Of a stretch of DNA of 64,000 nt, positions 52,482 through 61,381 are shown piece by piece. The notes below the pieces were generated by a model. It was not told where the DNA came from. It worked only from the letters and a program-made list of their open reading frames with translations, and did not search any database. The number at the start of each line of letters is the position of its first letter. Positions within the stretch are counted from its first letter, which is position 1. Both the position numbers and the translations under genes were made by a program. The stretch spans positions 4,774,001 to 4,838,000 of the forward strand of contig CBDCOU010000003.1 of the NCBI GenBank assembly GCA_965219935.1, written 5' to 3'. Source of the stretch: Bin34 sp965219935. Lineage in GTDB: Bacteria > Chloroflexota > Anaerolineae > Caldilineales > Caldilineaceae.

Positions 52482-53352
52482 AGGGGCTCCGCGCGCGGCT
52501 GGTGGCAGGCATGTTGGCAAGGACGGTATCCGACGCGACGAGGACCGCCGGCGTTCGGGGATTAGAGTCTATGAAGGTTTGGCGCAACCCGTCGGGCCGG
52601 GTTCGGCCGGTACCGTTCAAGGTTGCTGTTTGACGCGGAACTATCGGGAGGCGGGGGAGTAAGTGGGATTTGGACGGTGGCGATGTAGCGGCATGCACCA
52701 ACCAGGCGGAGTCACATGGGCCGACACGCATCGGGCGACAACCACACAGTTGGAGCCAAGATCCTGACCCTCGTTACGGCGGGCATATTATCACGCTGAG
52801 GGGGCTGACCTCGTCCAACAAGCCACCGGTGGCATGGCTTCAGTCCGGTTGATTTTGGTCCGGATCCAGAATAGACGAAGGGCTCCTACCTTGGTTTTGT
52901 GTGGCAACACACAAAAAGGGCCTCCTCGCCGTGGACTTCAACCCAGTCCACTATGGCGAAAGTCATTCGCATCCGTGCCAACCGCGTGTGGTGCCGTTCG
53001 GCACCGCTGCCGCATAGGCCTGCATGAAGGCAGGATGTGCTCCCAATGGTGCCTGGTATTCATCGGCATGGCGGTGTGCAGGTTGCTTCCCATTTTGAAC
53101 CAGAGAGGCGAGGACAGGTTCCTTGGCGGTAGGGCACTGGACCCACGCCTGCGGCCAATTGGGCTCGACTTTCAACTTCAAACTGTTGCTGAGTGGTAAT
53201 CCCTTGTGCAACCCGGCCCAAGGGGAAGCTGGCGAATCACCGGGTCGATCCACGCACCGATGGTGACTTTGGGCAGGTGTGCCTTGGTTTCAGGGGGCCA
53301 TTGATCGCCCCATGTGTGGCCACCGCCAGGTTCATTTCCTGGCCGTTGCCCG
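52482..53352. other. long stretch without a recognisable gene
   Basis: About 870 bases between the sulfatase start and the antitoxin gene. ORFs on both strands are short and carry no recognisable family motif. It contains the sulfatase promoter. Given three ISAs1 relics in this part, some may be decayed mobile DNA, but I see no transposase motif here. Confidence 0.45.
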
Positions 53353-53658
53353 TCACCGCTCCAGGGCACGGCGAACGGCATCGGGCTCGCGGTCGATGAC
53401 GGTTAGGAGGACGCGCGCAGCGCGGTCGGGGACCCTGCGGCCTTGTTCCCATTCCTGGATAGCGCGGGAGTCCAGGCCGAACTGGTCGGCAAATTGTTGG
53501 CGACTGAGGTTCATTCGTTTGCGTAGCGCCACAATGTGTTCCGCAGCCGGATCGTCGACAATGCGGTGCGGAAGGGAGATTTCGCCGCGTACGTGGGCAA
53601 GCACCTCGCTCAAAGCCGCTTCCACTTCGAGGCCCACCTGTGTTCGCCGCGTTGTCAT
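53353..53658 (-). CDS. HTH antitoxin, HigA-like
   Basis: A 101-residue protein with a helix-turn-helix at about 42-80 (VALRKRMNLSRQQFADQFGLD). The N-terminal 40 residues are acidic and helical. Its start overlaps the toxin stop as ATGA, the normal toxin-first order of higBA-type operons. It should bind the toxin and repress the shared promoter upstream of the toxin. The Trp-Glu-Gln-Gly (EWEQGRRVPD) after the HTH is typical of the HigA/MqsA-like XRE antitoxins. Confidence 0.88.
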   Translation of the reverse strand: MTTRRTQVGLEVEAALSEVLAHVRGEISLPHRIVDDPAAEHIVALRKRMNLSRQQFADQFGLDSRAIQEWEQGRRVPDRAARVLLTVIDREPDAVRRALER

Positions 53659-53987
53659 CGGGAGTTTTCCTGTTTCTTGATTTCAGCCACCAGTCCCACA
53701 AGCACCTTCTTGTCCGCCGGACTCAGGTCGTCGCGATCCGCTTTCGCGTACGCGGTCAGCAGGTATACCGTCCCAGGTGCGACGTGATGGAAGTAAATTG
53801 TGCGGATGCCTCCTCGCTTTCCCTTCCCCGACCTGGCCCAGCGCAGTTTCCGTATTCCACCGGTTCCGCGAATCACGGGTGCAGCATTCGGATCAGCACC
53901 GATTGCTGCCTCCATCTCTTGGCGCTCCATTTCCGACAGGAGCTTGCGCACTGCTCGCTCATATGTCTTAGTGACAACAATTCGCAC
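53655..53987 (-). CDS. RelE/HigB-like toxin
   Basis: A toxin of about 110 residues if started at GTG 53987 (MRIVVTKTYERAV); a longer in-frame start at 54098 adds a non-homologous leader. The RelE fold is suggested by GGIRKLRWARSGKGKRGGIR then TIYFHH and YLLTAYAKADRDDLS, as in HigB-type proteins with the G-x-R-K-x-R-W block and the Ala-Tyr-x-Lys motif. Such toxins cleave mRNA at the ribosome. The four-base overlap with the antitoxin gene supports a functional pair. The exact start is the weak point. Confidence 0.85.
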   Translation of the reverse strand: MRIVVTKTYERAVRKLLSEMERQEMEAAIGADPNAAPVIRGTGGIRKLRWARSGKGKRGGIRTIYFHHVAPGTVYLLTAYAKADRDDLSPADKKVLVGLVAEIKKQENSR

Positions 53988-54205
53988 AAGTTCATTGTGC
54001 GGCAATGCCGCATGTTTGTCAACTCCGTATCCATGGCGGAATGTCCATCTTGGCTTCTTGTAGCATTGATGGTGGGCTGTGGCAACGGGCCGGCTCATGT
54101 ATTCCGTTGCATTGACTGTACGGCTGGTTAGACTGCATGCACGACCTCCTTGATCAAGTTACCCAAGACATACATTTGCCGGGTGGATCACCATCCGTGC
54201 CTGCC

Positions 54206-55333
54206 ATGAAAATCACACGTCTTGAAACGTTTCCGGTTCGACCCCGCTGGCTGTTTCTCAAGATCCATACGGATTCCGGACTGGTGGGATTGGGTGAACC
54301 CATTCTGGAAGGTCGAGCGCTGACTGTGGCCCAGGCGGTGGCGGAGTTGGAGCCCTATCTGATTGGACAGGATCCCACGCGCGTGGTCCACCACTGGCAG
54401 GCCATGTACAAGCACGCGTTCTACCGCGGCGGTCCCATCCTGACCAGCGCGCTGTCGGGCGTGGAACACGCCTTATGGGACTTGGCCGGCAAGGCGGTCG
54501 GCCTGCCTGTCTACCGGCTGTTGGGCGGACCGTTGCGCGACCGTATCCGGGTCTACCGGGGCGTGGGCAGTGCCGGGGATCTGGACGAAGTGGTGGCCAA
54601 TGCCAAGGGTTTGGTCGACCAGGGCTTCACGGCCATGAAGACCGGCCCCGCCGGGGGGCGTCCGGCACGGATCGTGGAGACGCCCGCGTTCGTGGAGGAG
54701 GTGGTCCGCCGGTTCGGAACCTTGCGGGATGCCGTCGGCCCGCACGTGGATGTGGCGATCGACTTCCACGGTGCGGTCAACCCGCAGACGGCTGCCCTGC
54801 TGATCCGCGAACTCGAACCCATGCAACCGTTCTTTGTTGAGGAACCAGTGCAGTGCCAGAACGTGCCGGTCCTGGCCGACCTGGCGCGCGGCACCCATTT
54901 GCCCATCGCCACGGGCGAGCGCATCTTCACCAAGTGGGGCTTCCGCGAAATCCTGGAGCAGCGCGCCGCCTCCATCCTGCAGCCGGACATCAGTCATGCC
55001 GGTGGCATCTTCGAGGTGCGCCTGATCGCCGGCATGGCCGAGGCGAACTACGCGGCAATTGCCCCGCACTGCCCTCTGGGGCCAATCGCCTTTGCCGCCT
55101 CCGTCCAACTGGATGCCTGCATCCCCAACTTCCTGATACAGGAACATGTGTCCCTGGGGGAAGGCTACCTGAAGAACCCCTTTGAACTGGATGGGGACGG
55201 ATTCGTGGCTCTGCCCGAAGGGCCGGGCTTGGGCATTGAACTGGACGAGGACGCCCTGGCCGACAAGATCGGCCACGACTGGACCAATCCGCAGTCCTTC
55301 CATCCGGACGACGGTGCCGCCATCGACTGGTAG
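54206..55333 (+). CDS. dgoD: enolase-superfamily dehydratase, D-galactonate-dehydratase-like
   Basis: A 375-residue enzyme starting MKITRLETFPVRPRWLFLKI, the DgoD opening; the frame to 54137 is longer without reason. Metal ligands are Asp186 (with His188 in DFHGAV), Glu212 (VEEPV) and Glu238 (GERIFT); the catalytic His288 is in APHCPLGP. All match DgoD-type dehydratases, which turn galactonate into 2-keto-3-deoxygalactonate. Related members act on other acid sugars, so the exact substrate is not certain. The gene is convergent with a sulfatase-fold gene and near a sugar ABC importer, in keeping with acidic-sugar catabolism. Confidence 0.82.
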   Translation: MKITRLETFPVRPRWLFLKIHTDSGLVGLGEPILEGRALTVAQAVAELEPYLIGQDPTRVVHHWQAMYKHAFYRGGPILTSALSGVEHALWDLAGKAVGLPVYRLLGGPLRDRIRVYRGVGSAGDLDEVVANAKGLVDQGFTAMKTGPAGGRPARIVETPAFVEEVVRRFGTLRDAVGPHVDVAIDFHGAVNPQTAALLIRELEPMQPFFVEEPVQCQNVPVLADLARGTHLPIATGERIFTKWGFREILEQRAASILQPDISHAGGIFEVRLIAGMAEANYAAIAPHCPLGPIAFAASVQLDACIPNFLIQEHVSLGEGYLKNPFELDGDGFVALPEGPGLGIELDEDALADKIGHDWTNPQSFHPDDGAAIDW

Positions 55334-55371
55334 ACGAATGGCCGCGTCGGGGGCCGGTCCCGGCGTGCGGG

Positions 55372-56772
55372 TCAGGTTTGGGACAGGGGCTGCACGGCCT
55401 TGACCGCGCGCTCCGGAGCTTCCAGGTCGGCCAGGTATTGGTTCAGCAGGTCCTGCATGGCCTTGGCTGTGCCGGGATGATCCGCCGCGACATTGGTTTC
55501 CGCCATGGGATCTGCCTTGCGGTCGAAGAGTGCCGTTTCCCCTTCCATGCCGATGGGAACATAAATCCACTCGTCGCTGTACACCACCGGTGTGGTGGAC
55601 CTGTCTGCGACCGAGCCGTCCGCCGGTGCCGAGAAGCTGGCGGTCACGGCAAAGGTCCGGGCATCCGGGTCCGCCGCGCCCTGCAACGAGCCGGCGAAGG
55701 ACCGGCCGTGGATTGGGTCTTCGTAGTCCAGGTTCAGGTCGGTCAGTTCCGCCAAGGTCGGCAGAATGTCGCAGGGCTGGATGTAGGAGGACACCGCGGT
55801 GTCCTGCGGCAGTTGCGGCGCACGGATCATGAAGGGGCAGTGGGCCACCTCGGGGAAGATCGGCCAGTATCGGCTGTCCCCGGTCCCGATGTTGCTCTTG
55901 CCGGTGCGGTTGTGCTCGCCGGTGCTCATGCCGTGGTCCGACATGAAGATTACGATGGACTTGTCGAAGAGGTCGAGGTCCTCAATTTTCTGCAAGATGC
56001 GGCCCACGCTGCGGTCGACCAGGAAGGCCTCGGCCAGGTAGTGGGCACGCAGGTTGGACAGTTCCGCGTCCGTGTAGACGTCCGCCCGGCCGTAGTTCGG
56101 ATGGATCAACGGCGGGCCGTCGTAGCCGCTGTCGTCGTATTTGCGGACAAGATACTCCGGCGGGTCCCACGGTTCGTGCGGATCAAAGAAATCCACCCAC
56201 AGGAAAAACGGATCCTGGAGGTAGTTTTCCTCCAGCCATTCCTCGGCCAGACTTGCGGTCCGGTAGGCGAACGTCTGTGATTCGCGCTGGTAGTACTGGT
56301 TGATCCAGCGGTGCAGGTCGGCCAGGTTGTGGTCCCGGAAGTGGGATCCGGGCCGGGTCTTGTCCGGCGGAATGACTTCCCGGATTTCATGGTTGAGACG
56401 CAGGAAGTGCGTGTCCCCTTCCTGCCCGCGCACCTGGTGGAACCCGGTGAAGCCGAGGTCGAACTGTGCCTTGATCAGGTGGGGGCAGTCGCCAATCAGC
56501 TGGGAGGCATACCCGTGCGGCGCCAGCAGCTTCGGCAGGTGGTTGCGTCCGCTGTGCAGCAGGCTCTGCCACGGATACCAGGGCCAACCCACGCGGCCGG
56601 TGGTGAAGTCCGTGCGCTGGGGGATGGTGGGGAAGCTGCCCGTGTAGAAGTTGTTCAGGCTGACGCCTTGTCGGGCAAAGGCTTCCAGGTGCGGCCCGCC
56701 CACGGCTCCACTGCCGAGGGGATAAATGTTGTCGTAGCGGAAAGTGTCGGCGATGACGACAATGATGTTCAT
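55372..56772 (-). CDS. sulfatase-fold hydrolase with Thr at the formylglycine site
   Basis: A 466-residue alkaline-phosphatase-superfamily enzyme starting MNIIVVIADTFRYDNI, the sulfatase opening with Asp9 and Asp14 as candidate metal ligands. At the place of C/S-x-P-x-R it has Thr49-Ile-Pro-Gln-Arg53, within GSFPTIPQRTDFTTGR, so the usual formylglycine cannot be made. Other metal ligands are present (FMSDHGMSTGEHN). Thr is the nucleophile in related phosphodiesterases and phosphopentomutase-like enzymes, so a phosphoester or other ester may be the substrate. No signal peptide is seen. It is followed by a hairpin and a PhyH gene in the same direction upstream. Confidence 0.82.
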   Translation of the reverse strand: MNIIVVIADTFRYDNIYPLGSGAVGGPHLEAFARQGVSLNNFYTGSFPTIPQRTDFTTGRVGWPWYPWQSLLHSGRNHLPKLLAPHGYASQLIGDCPHLIKAQFDLGFTGFHQVRGQEGDTHFLRLNHEIREVIPPDKTRPGSHFRDHNLADLHRWINQYYQRESQTFAYRTASLAEEWLEENYLQDPFFLWVDFFDPHEPWDPPEYLVRKYDDSGYDGPPLIHPNYGRADVYTDAELSNLRAHYLAEAFLVDRSVGRILQKIEDLDLFDKSIVIFMSDHGMSTGEHNRTGKSNIGTGDSRYWPIFPEVAHCPFMIRAPQLPQDTAVSSYIQPCDILPTLAELTDLNLDYEDPIHGRSFAGSLQGAADPDARTFAVTASFSAPADGSVADRSTTPVVYSDEWIYVPIGMEGETALFDRKADPMAETNVAADHPGTAKAMQDLLNQYLADLEAPERAVKAVQPLSQT

Positions 56773-56808
56773 CGAATGGTTCCTGCAGACGGTTGGGCTG
56801 AAAGCACG

Positions 56809-56834
56809 AGCGGCACGCCGTTAGGCGTGCCGCT
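56809..56834 (-). terminator. hairpin between PhyH and sulfatase-fold genes
   Basis: A perfect 11-bp stem (agcggcacgcc / ggcgtgccgct) with a 4-base loop, in the 126-base gap between two leftward genes. No T run follows, so it may be an attenuator or an mRNA-stabilising fold rather than a full terminator. Confidence 0.5.
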
Positions 56835-56898
56835 GTTCTTCGAGTTGGGTGCGGAACTGCGCGCCCGCCGGGCTTTCGGCCCGGGCCGAGCGTCCCGA

Positions 56899-57870
56899 TC
56901 AGGCGCAGACCGCGGCTTCGCCGTCCCACCGATATGTGGTGGTCGCGTCGGAGGGCAGGGCGGACAGGCGCGCATGGGTTTCGTGCCACAGCCGATCCCA
57001 CTCGGCCGGATCCCTCAATTCGGTCTCGGGAGCCCGGCGGCTGCGGACCACAAACCCGGGCAGGAAACCCCTGCCCGTGGGCTGGTCGGTCGGGTTGTAG
57101 CGCACGTCGAAGCTCCAGCGGATGCGGTCCGAGACGTTGGACAGGGAGCCATGGCAGGTGTGCCGGTGCATGAACAGAACATCGCCGGCTTCCATCGGCA
57201 CCGGGATGGCGCTGTCCAGTTCCAGGGACTGATCCGGAACATGGATGCCCATGTTGCCCATGCAGTGCGTCAGCAGCTCGCGCCGGTGACTCCTGGGGAT
57301 GAGTTGCAGGCATCCGCTCTCCACGGGTGCGTCCAGCAGCGGAAACCAGACGGTCAGCATGTTGGTTTCGTCCGCTTCCGGCATGACCACGCCGTGATCC
57401 TGGTGCCAGGGTGTGGCCTTGATGATCGGGTTGTAGTCTCCGTCGATCGGGATTTGGTCCTCGGGCGGCTTGATGCGCACGTGCTGGACGGGATTGGAGT
57501 AGACCTCGGGTCCGATCAGGTTCTCCACAACGTCGATGAGCCTGGGTTCGGTCAGGGCCCGGAACACCGCCGGCCCGGTCCAGAACGGCGTGTCCTCTTC
57601 AGTGGCCGAACCCGGCAGGTGGAAGTCAAAGTACTGGGCAAACCCCTTGCCGGTGTCCATGTAGATCCGGGTTAGGCGCTCCCCGAAGGGCAACTCTTCG
57701 TAGGTGGACTCGATCTCGCCCTCGGCATGGAGGTCTTCCGCCAAGGTGTCCAGCACCGTTCCGTATTCCGCAATCAGGTTGTCCAGTACCCGTTGGGGCA
57801 TCAGCTTTTCAACCTTTACATAACCGAACTCGTCAAAGTGTCTCAACTGTTCGGCAGTCAGACCGGCCAT
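56899..57870 (-). CDS. phytanoyl-CoA dioxygenase family (PhyH) oxygenase
   Basis: A 323-residue Fe(II)/2-oxoglutarate oxygenase, start MAGLTAEQLRHFDEFGYVKV. The iron triad is His156-x-Asp158 (TPWHQDHG) and His240 (HTCHGS); Arg251 is the likely 2-oxoglutarate anchor. The GxxxxIPxSH stretch (SGCLQLIPRSHRRE) is intact. It is longer than the PhyH at 47669 and not a close copy of it. It lies upstream of the Thr-type sulfatase homologue in the same direction, with a hairpin between. The substrate is unknown; in marine Chloroflexota such genes are numerous and often with sulfatases. Confidence 0.88.
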   Translation of the reverse strand: MAGLTAEQLRHFDEFGYVKVEKLMPQRVLDNLIAEYGTVLDTLAEDLHAEGEIESTYEELPFGERLTRIYMDTGKGFAQYFDFHLPGSATEEDTPFWTGPAVFRALTEPRLIDVVENLIGPEVYSNPVQHVRIKPPEDQIPIDGDYNPIIKATPWHQDHGVVMPEADETNMLTVWFPLLDAPVESGCLQLIPRSHRRELLTHCMGNMGIHVPDQSLELDSAIPVPMEAGDVLFMHRHTCHGSLSNVSDRIRWSFDVRYNPTDQPTGRGFLPGFVVRSRRAPETELRDPAEWDRLWHETHARLSALPSDATTTYRWDGEAAVCA

Positions 57871-58614
57871 GTCCGTAAACCCCTTGGGTGTGCTCGGTGT
57901 CCGGCAAGCGTGTGCTCGTCGGATGTATTGGGAATGAGATGTAGAAAATTATGGCACAGGCATCAACGGCGTGGAAGGCGGGAATTCGGTTTGGCCCTGT
58001 CTCAATCCATGTTGCTGTTGGTTCGAGGCCGTTATCGGCGGGTTCCGTGTGTGAGTGGGTTCCGTTCTCTGGCCGCAGGCCTCCGTCGGGAAACCCCGCG
58101 CCCTGGACTTGAACCACGCTTAGTGGGCACGACCGGGTGCGCAGCCAACGTGACCCGGTCGTGCCCGCGTTCCAGCCAGGAGCTGTCCGTTCTCAGGAGC
58201 ACCCCCGCTGCCGGCTCGGGCATGCCGCACGTACGGCCGAGCCGCCAGTTGCCGGACGGCTTGTGGGTGCTGGCAAGTGGTCACGCCGGCGGGTAGAAGC
58301 GAGACACTGAGCGACATCGAACGGGCTTTCCGCATGTTCCAGCACCGGGCCATGTCCCAACGCACCTTTACGGCCACCGTCCGATAGGGTCAATACACAA
58401 CTGCTGTCTTCAGATTAAAAGTTATGCAAAATGTTGGGCGGACCAAGTCCGCCTGCAGTATCTGCTTGTTGGCAATAGCCCTGTGGGGCCGGTACTTGAA
58501 GTTGCAGGAAGCTGAACCAGTGCCAGTCGGGTTCAGTCAAGAGAGGTGGGTATGAAGGCAGGGCGATTGCATCCAAATTGGTTGGCGCAACCTGGTGCGT
58601 GGGCGCAAGACGAC
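57871..58614. other. intergenic with possible decayed transposase end
   Basis: About 740 bases. It contains the PhyH promoter. At 58300-58388 on the plus strand a short frame reads SETLSDIERAFRMFQ before a stop; DIERAFR is a known block of IS4/IS1634-type transposases, so this may be a relic, but the match is short. Nothing else is recognised. Confidence 0.35.
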
Positions 58615-58800
58615 AATGGGCGATTCCGGCTTCAGCCTCAACTAAGGAGTGGCTGCTGCACCTTCTGGAACTGGCCCACGGGATTCCCTCGCACGACACG
58701 TTGGGGCGAGGCTGCGCGCAGCTGGATACGGCCCAGTTCAAGGAGGGCTTTCGGGGCTGGGTGCAGGAGGCCTTTGCCCTGACCGATGTCAAGGTGGTGT
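58615..58800 (+). mobile_element. ISAs1-family transposase relic
   Basis: The plus strand reads ELAHGIPSHDTLGRG and then AQFKEGFRGWVQEAF, the N-terminal block of ISAs1 transposases. The frame is lost on both sides and no DDE residues remain. It lies 1.6 kb from a longer relic of the same family. Confidence 0.7.
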
Positions 58801-58908
58801 GGTGTCCATCGCCGGCCGGAGCGTGTCCACGGCTGGCGAGGCTTGACTTTCACCACAATTGCTGAACAGACATGATGTCCTGCCAGATACCGAGGGACGG
58901 ACGCCTTC

Positions 58909-60030
58909 CTATGCCGGTGGCTGGTTTGTTTCGCGCCCGGCCCTGTGCTCGCCAAACAACCACTTTCGCCACTCGCCCGGATTGTTCAAGGCGTTCTTGA
59001 TGCGTTCCCGGGCATCCTGTGGCGGGCCATCCTGCATCCAATCATTTTCCAGCATTTCAAATTCTTCTTGGGTTACAACACCCGTCAGGAGGAGGGCCTC
59101 AAGGTTGCCTATTGTTCGCCAGTCTTCGGAACTCAGATGCGTCGGAGGTATAGGGAGGGATTCGAGTCCCCCCAAAGGCTCGTCACTCAACCAGTGCTCA
59201 TACTTGACCTCGCGCGGGGTTTTGCCGAGATGCTTCAGGATGTGGCCCGCCAGATCACTACAGCTCTGCTGAACCGCCTCAACCAGCTCTTCGGGTTCAT
59301 CGGACGGCCAGTTTTTGTGTCTGCCGCCATAGACGGCTTGTTCGCGGAAGTCGGCCAAGCTTGTCAACTGACTGTATGACAGCATCCCCTCCAACCACTC
59401 GCTGCGAACCTCGGACAGGGAATCCACAAGCAATTCCAGATTGTGATGATTGCCGAAGGGCAGGCGGTTGACACCCAGAGCCGCCTTTAGGCAATTCTCC
59501 AGTGCCTCCTCTGCATGGAAGAGAGCGTCTGCCGGATCTCCTCCGCCCATGGCGTGGAGAGCTCTTCGCAAGTGGTCCTGGGTGACCTGTAGCTTCTCCT
59601 GAACTCCGGGCCAAGGGTTGTCCTGTGGCATGACTGGCAGACGATCTCCTGTTGGCGTAAGTCCCTCGCATTGCACCTGACCGGCGATATGCGGGAAGGA
59701 AGTGCGGAGCTCTTCAAAATCGGGCCGGGGAATGGCAGTAATCTGAATGTGCGGTGGGTGGTCGTTGTATTCCTCTCCGGCAACCGCATGCACCTGATGC
59801 TTCACCGAAATCATGGCCTCTGTCTCAGGCGGAGTGCCAATCAAGGCCAGATCGATGTCGGACCGCGAGTCCCAAGTGCCCGCCGCCCGACTGCCAAAGA
59901 GGATGATCTCTGCATCCGGAAGATGGTTTTGGAGTGCCCGCGCCACGGCCAGTGCCCGCGGATCGGGTTGTCCCTGCCTGTTCGCCTCCGCCGTGTCCGG
60001 CGTTTGCAGGGTTGGATCAACCGCAGCCAT
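58909..60030 (-). CDS. nucleotidyltransferase-HEPN fusion protein
   Basis: A 373-residue protein with AAGGAG about 8 bases ahead of ATG 60030. The N-terminal minimal nucleotidyltransferase has LFGSRAAGTWDSRSDIDLAL (45-64): Gly46-Ser47, then Asp58 and Asp60 as metal ligands. A HEPN-like four-helix domain follows at about 145-270 (HAEEALENCLKAAL). The last 100 residues are helical and unassigned. MNT and HEPN are usually two genes of a toxin-antitoxin pair in which the MNT part AMPylates the HEPN toxin; here both are on one chain. The RxxxxH ribonuclease motif of toxic HEPN domains is not evident. It lies between two ISAs1 relics. Confidence 0.8.
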   Translation of the reverse strand: MAAVDPTLQTPDTAEANRQGQPDPRALAVARALQNHLPDAEIILFGSRAAGTWDSRSDIDLALIGTPPETEAMISVKHQVHAVAGEEYNDHPPHIQITAIPRPDFEELRTSFPHIAGQVQCEGLTPTGDRLPVMPQDNPWPGVQEKLQVTQDHLRRALHAMGGGDPADALFHAEEALENCLKAALGVNRLPFGNHHNLELLVDSLSEVRSEWLEGMLSYSQLTSLADFREQAVYGGRHKNWPSDEPEELVEAVQQSCSDLAGHILKHLGKTPREVKYEHWLSDEPLGGLESLPIPPTHLSSEDWRTIGNLEALLLTGVVTQEEFEMLENDWMQDGPPQDARERIKNALNNPGEWRKWLFGEHRAGRETNQPPA

Positions 60031-60261
60031 GTTCCGCCTCTCCTTGCTGTGTGAGTGTCATTCTACGGGAACTTCCGGACATTGTGAGCCGAAAGCTTGA
60101 TTTGGTCGCGGACGGTGCCTGGAATGCCCGGCTTCCGGAAGCCGGATTCGGAGGCTTCCACGACAGGAAGGTCCGGCACTGGTGGGGTCAGGGTCTGGAA
60201 TACTTGGAGTATCAGCCCCGGCTCAGGATTTGGAGTGGGCCGCGACCCGCTTGGCACGCCG

Positions 60262-61210
60262 CCCGGGATCTCCTCGCACGACACGCTGGGGCGGGTCTTC
60301 GCACGGCTGGACGCGAGCGGATTTGGGGAGGGCTTCCGGGATTGGGTGCAGGAGTCCTTCAAGCTGACCGCGGGCCCGGTCGTGCCCGTCGACGGCCAGA
60401 GCGTGCGCGGTTCCCATGACCGGGGGCGGGGGCTGGGGCCCCTGTATCCGGATCGGTGCCTGGGCCCAGGACCACCGCCTGGTTCTGGCCCAGACGGCGG
60501 TGGACGACAAGTCCAAGGCAAGCACGGCCATCCCGGAACTGCTGCGCAGGCTGTGCCTGAAAGGCTGCATCGTGACCCTGGACGCCATGGGTTGCCAGAA
60601 GGCCATCGCGCGCCGGATCCGGCAGCAGGGGGCCAACTACGTGCTGCGCGTCCGGGACAACCACAAGGGCCTTCACGCGCGTCGGGAGGATACCTTCGCC
60701 CTGGAACGGGCCGGACACTTCGCCGACTATGCCCACGACGATGCGGACACGGTCGGCAAGGACCACGGGCGCATCGCGATCCACCGCGGCTGGACGACCG
60801 GCGACCCCGCCCTGCTCGCCCATGCCGCCCCCGACCGCGAGTGGTGCGACCTGGCCAGCCTGGTCTGGGTCGAGTGCGAACGCCGCATCGGCGACCGGGT
60901 CACGACCGACGTCCGCATCTTCATTTCCAGCCTGCCGCCCAAGGTCCGACTCCAGCTGCAGGCCGTGCGCCGGCACTGGCGGGTCCCTCTGGGTGCGAAA
61001 ACGCCCACCACCGGGTCCTGGATGTGGCCTTCGGCGAGGACGACAGCCGCACTCGCACGGGGTACGCCGCCCACAACATAGACCATCCTCAAGCGCATCG
61101 GCCATAACCTTCAGCGGCAGGATCGCGCCCTGAAGATGGGCATCGCCAACAAGCGGCTGGCGGCGGGTTGGGACAAGAACCACCTGTGCCAACTGATTGG
61201 CTTCAAGCCC
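60262..61210 (+). mobile_element. ISAs1-family transposase, frameshifted
   Basis: A nearly full-length but broken transposase gene. Pieces in order: GISSHDTLGRVFARLD and VVPVDGQSVRGSHD (first catalytic Asp block); then, in another frame, KSKASTAIPELLRRL, GCIVTLDAMGCQKAIA (second Asp block) and ANYVLRVRDNHKGLH; then HHRVLDVAFGEDDSRTR (Glu block); and finally MGIANKRLAAGWDKNHL. At least three frameshifts separate them. The terminal inverted repeats were not identified. It ends about 170 bases before the sugar-binding protein gene, and its last frame runs on into that gene by chance. Confidence 0.82.
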
Positions 61211-61381
61211 AAACCCATTTGGATGCAATCGCCCTGGCTACTGGGTTCGGTGGCAAGCCGTCGGGAACAGCCATCAGCCGCACTGTGCCATATACTTAAG
61301 CCGCCTCGGCGCTTCAGCCTCCATGCCTGCCATCAGTGGCGAGTCGGCTGGGCGCGCTTTCTTCACAGGAGGATATTGAAC

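Noticed and set aside
61136..61381. Extension of the sugar-binding protein to a start at 61136
   Set aside because: The extra residues are the C-terminal end of the ISAs1 transposase. A strong ribosome-binding site and Tat signal fix the start at 61382.
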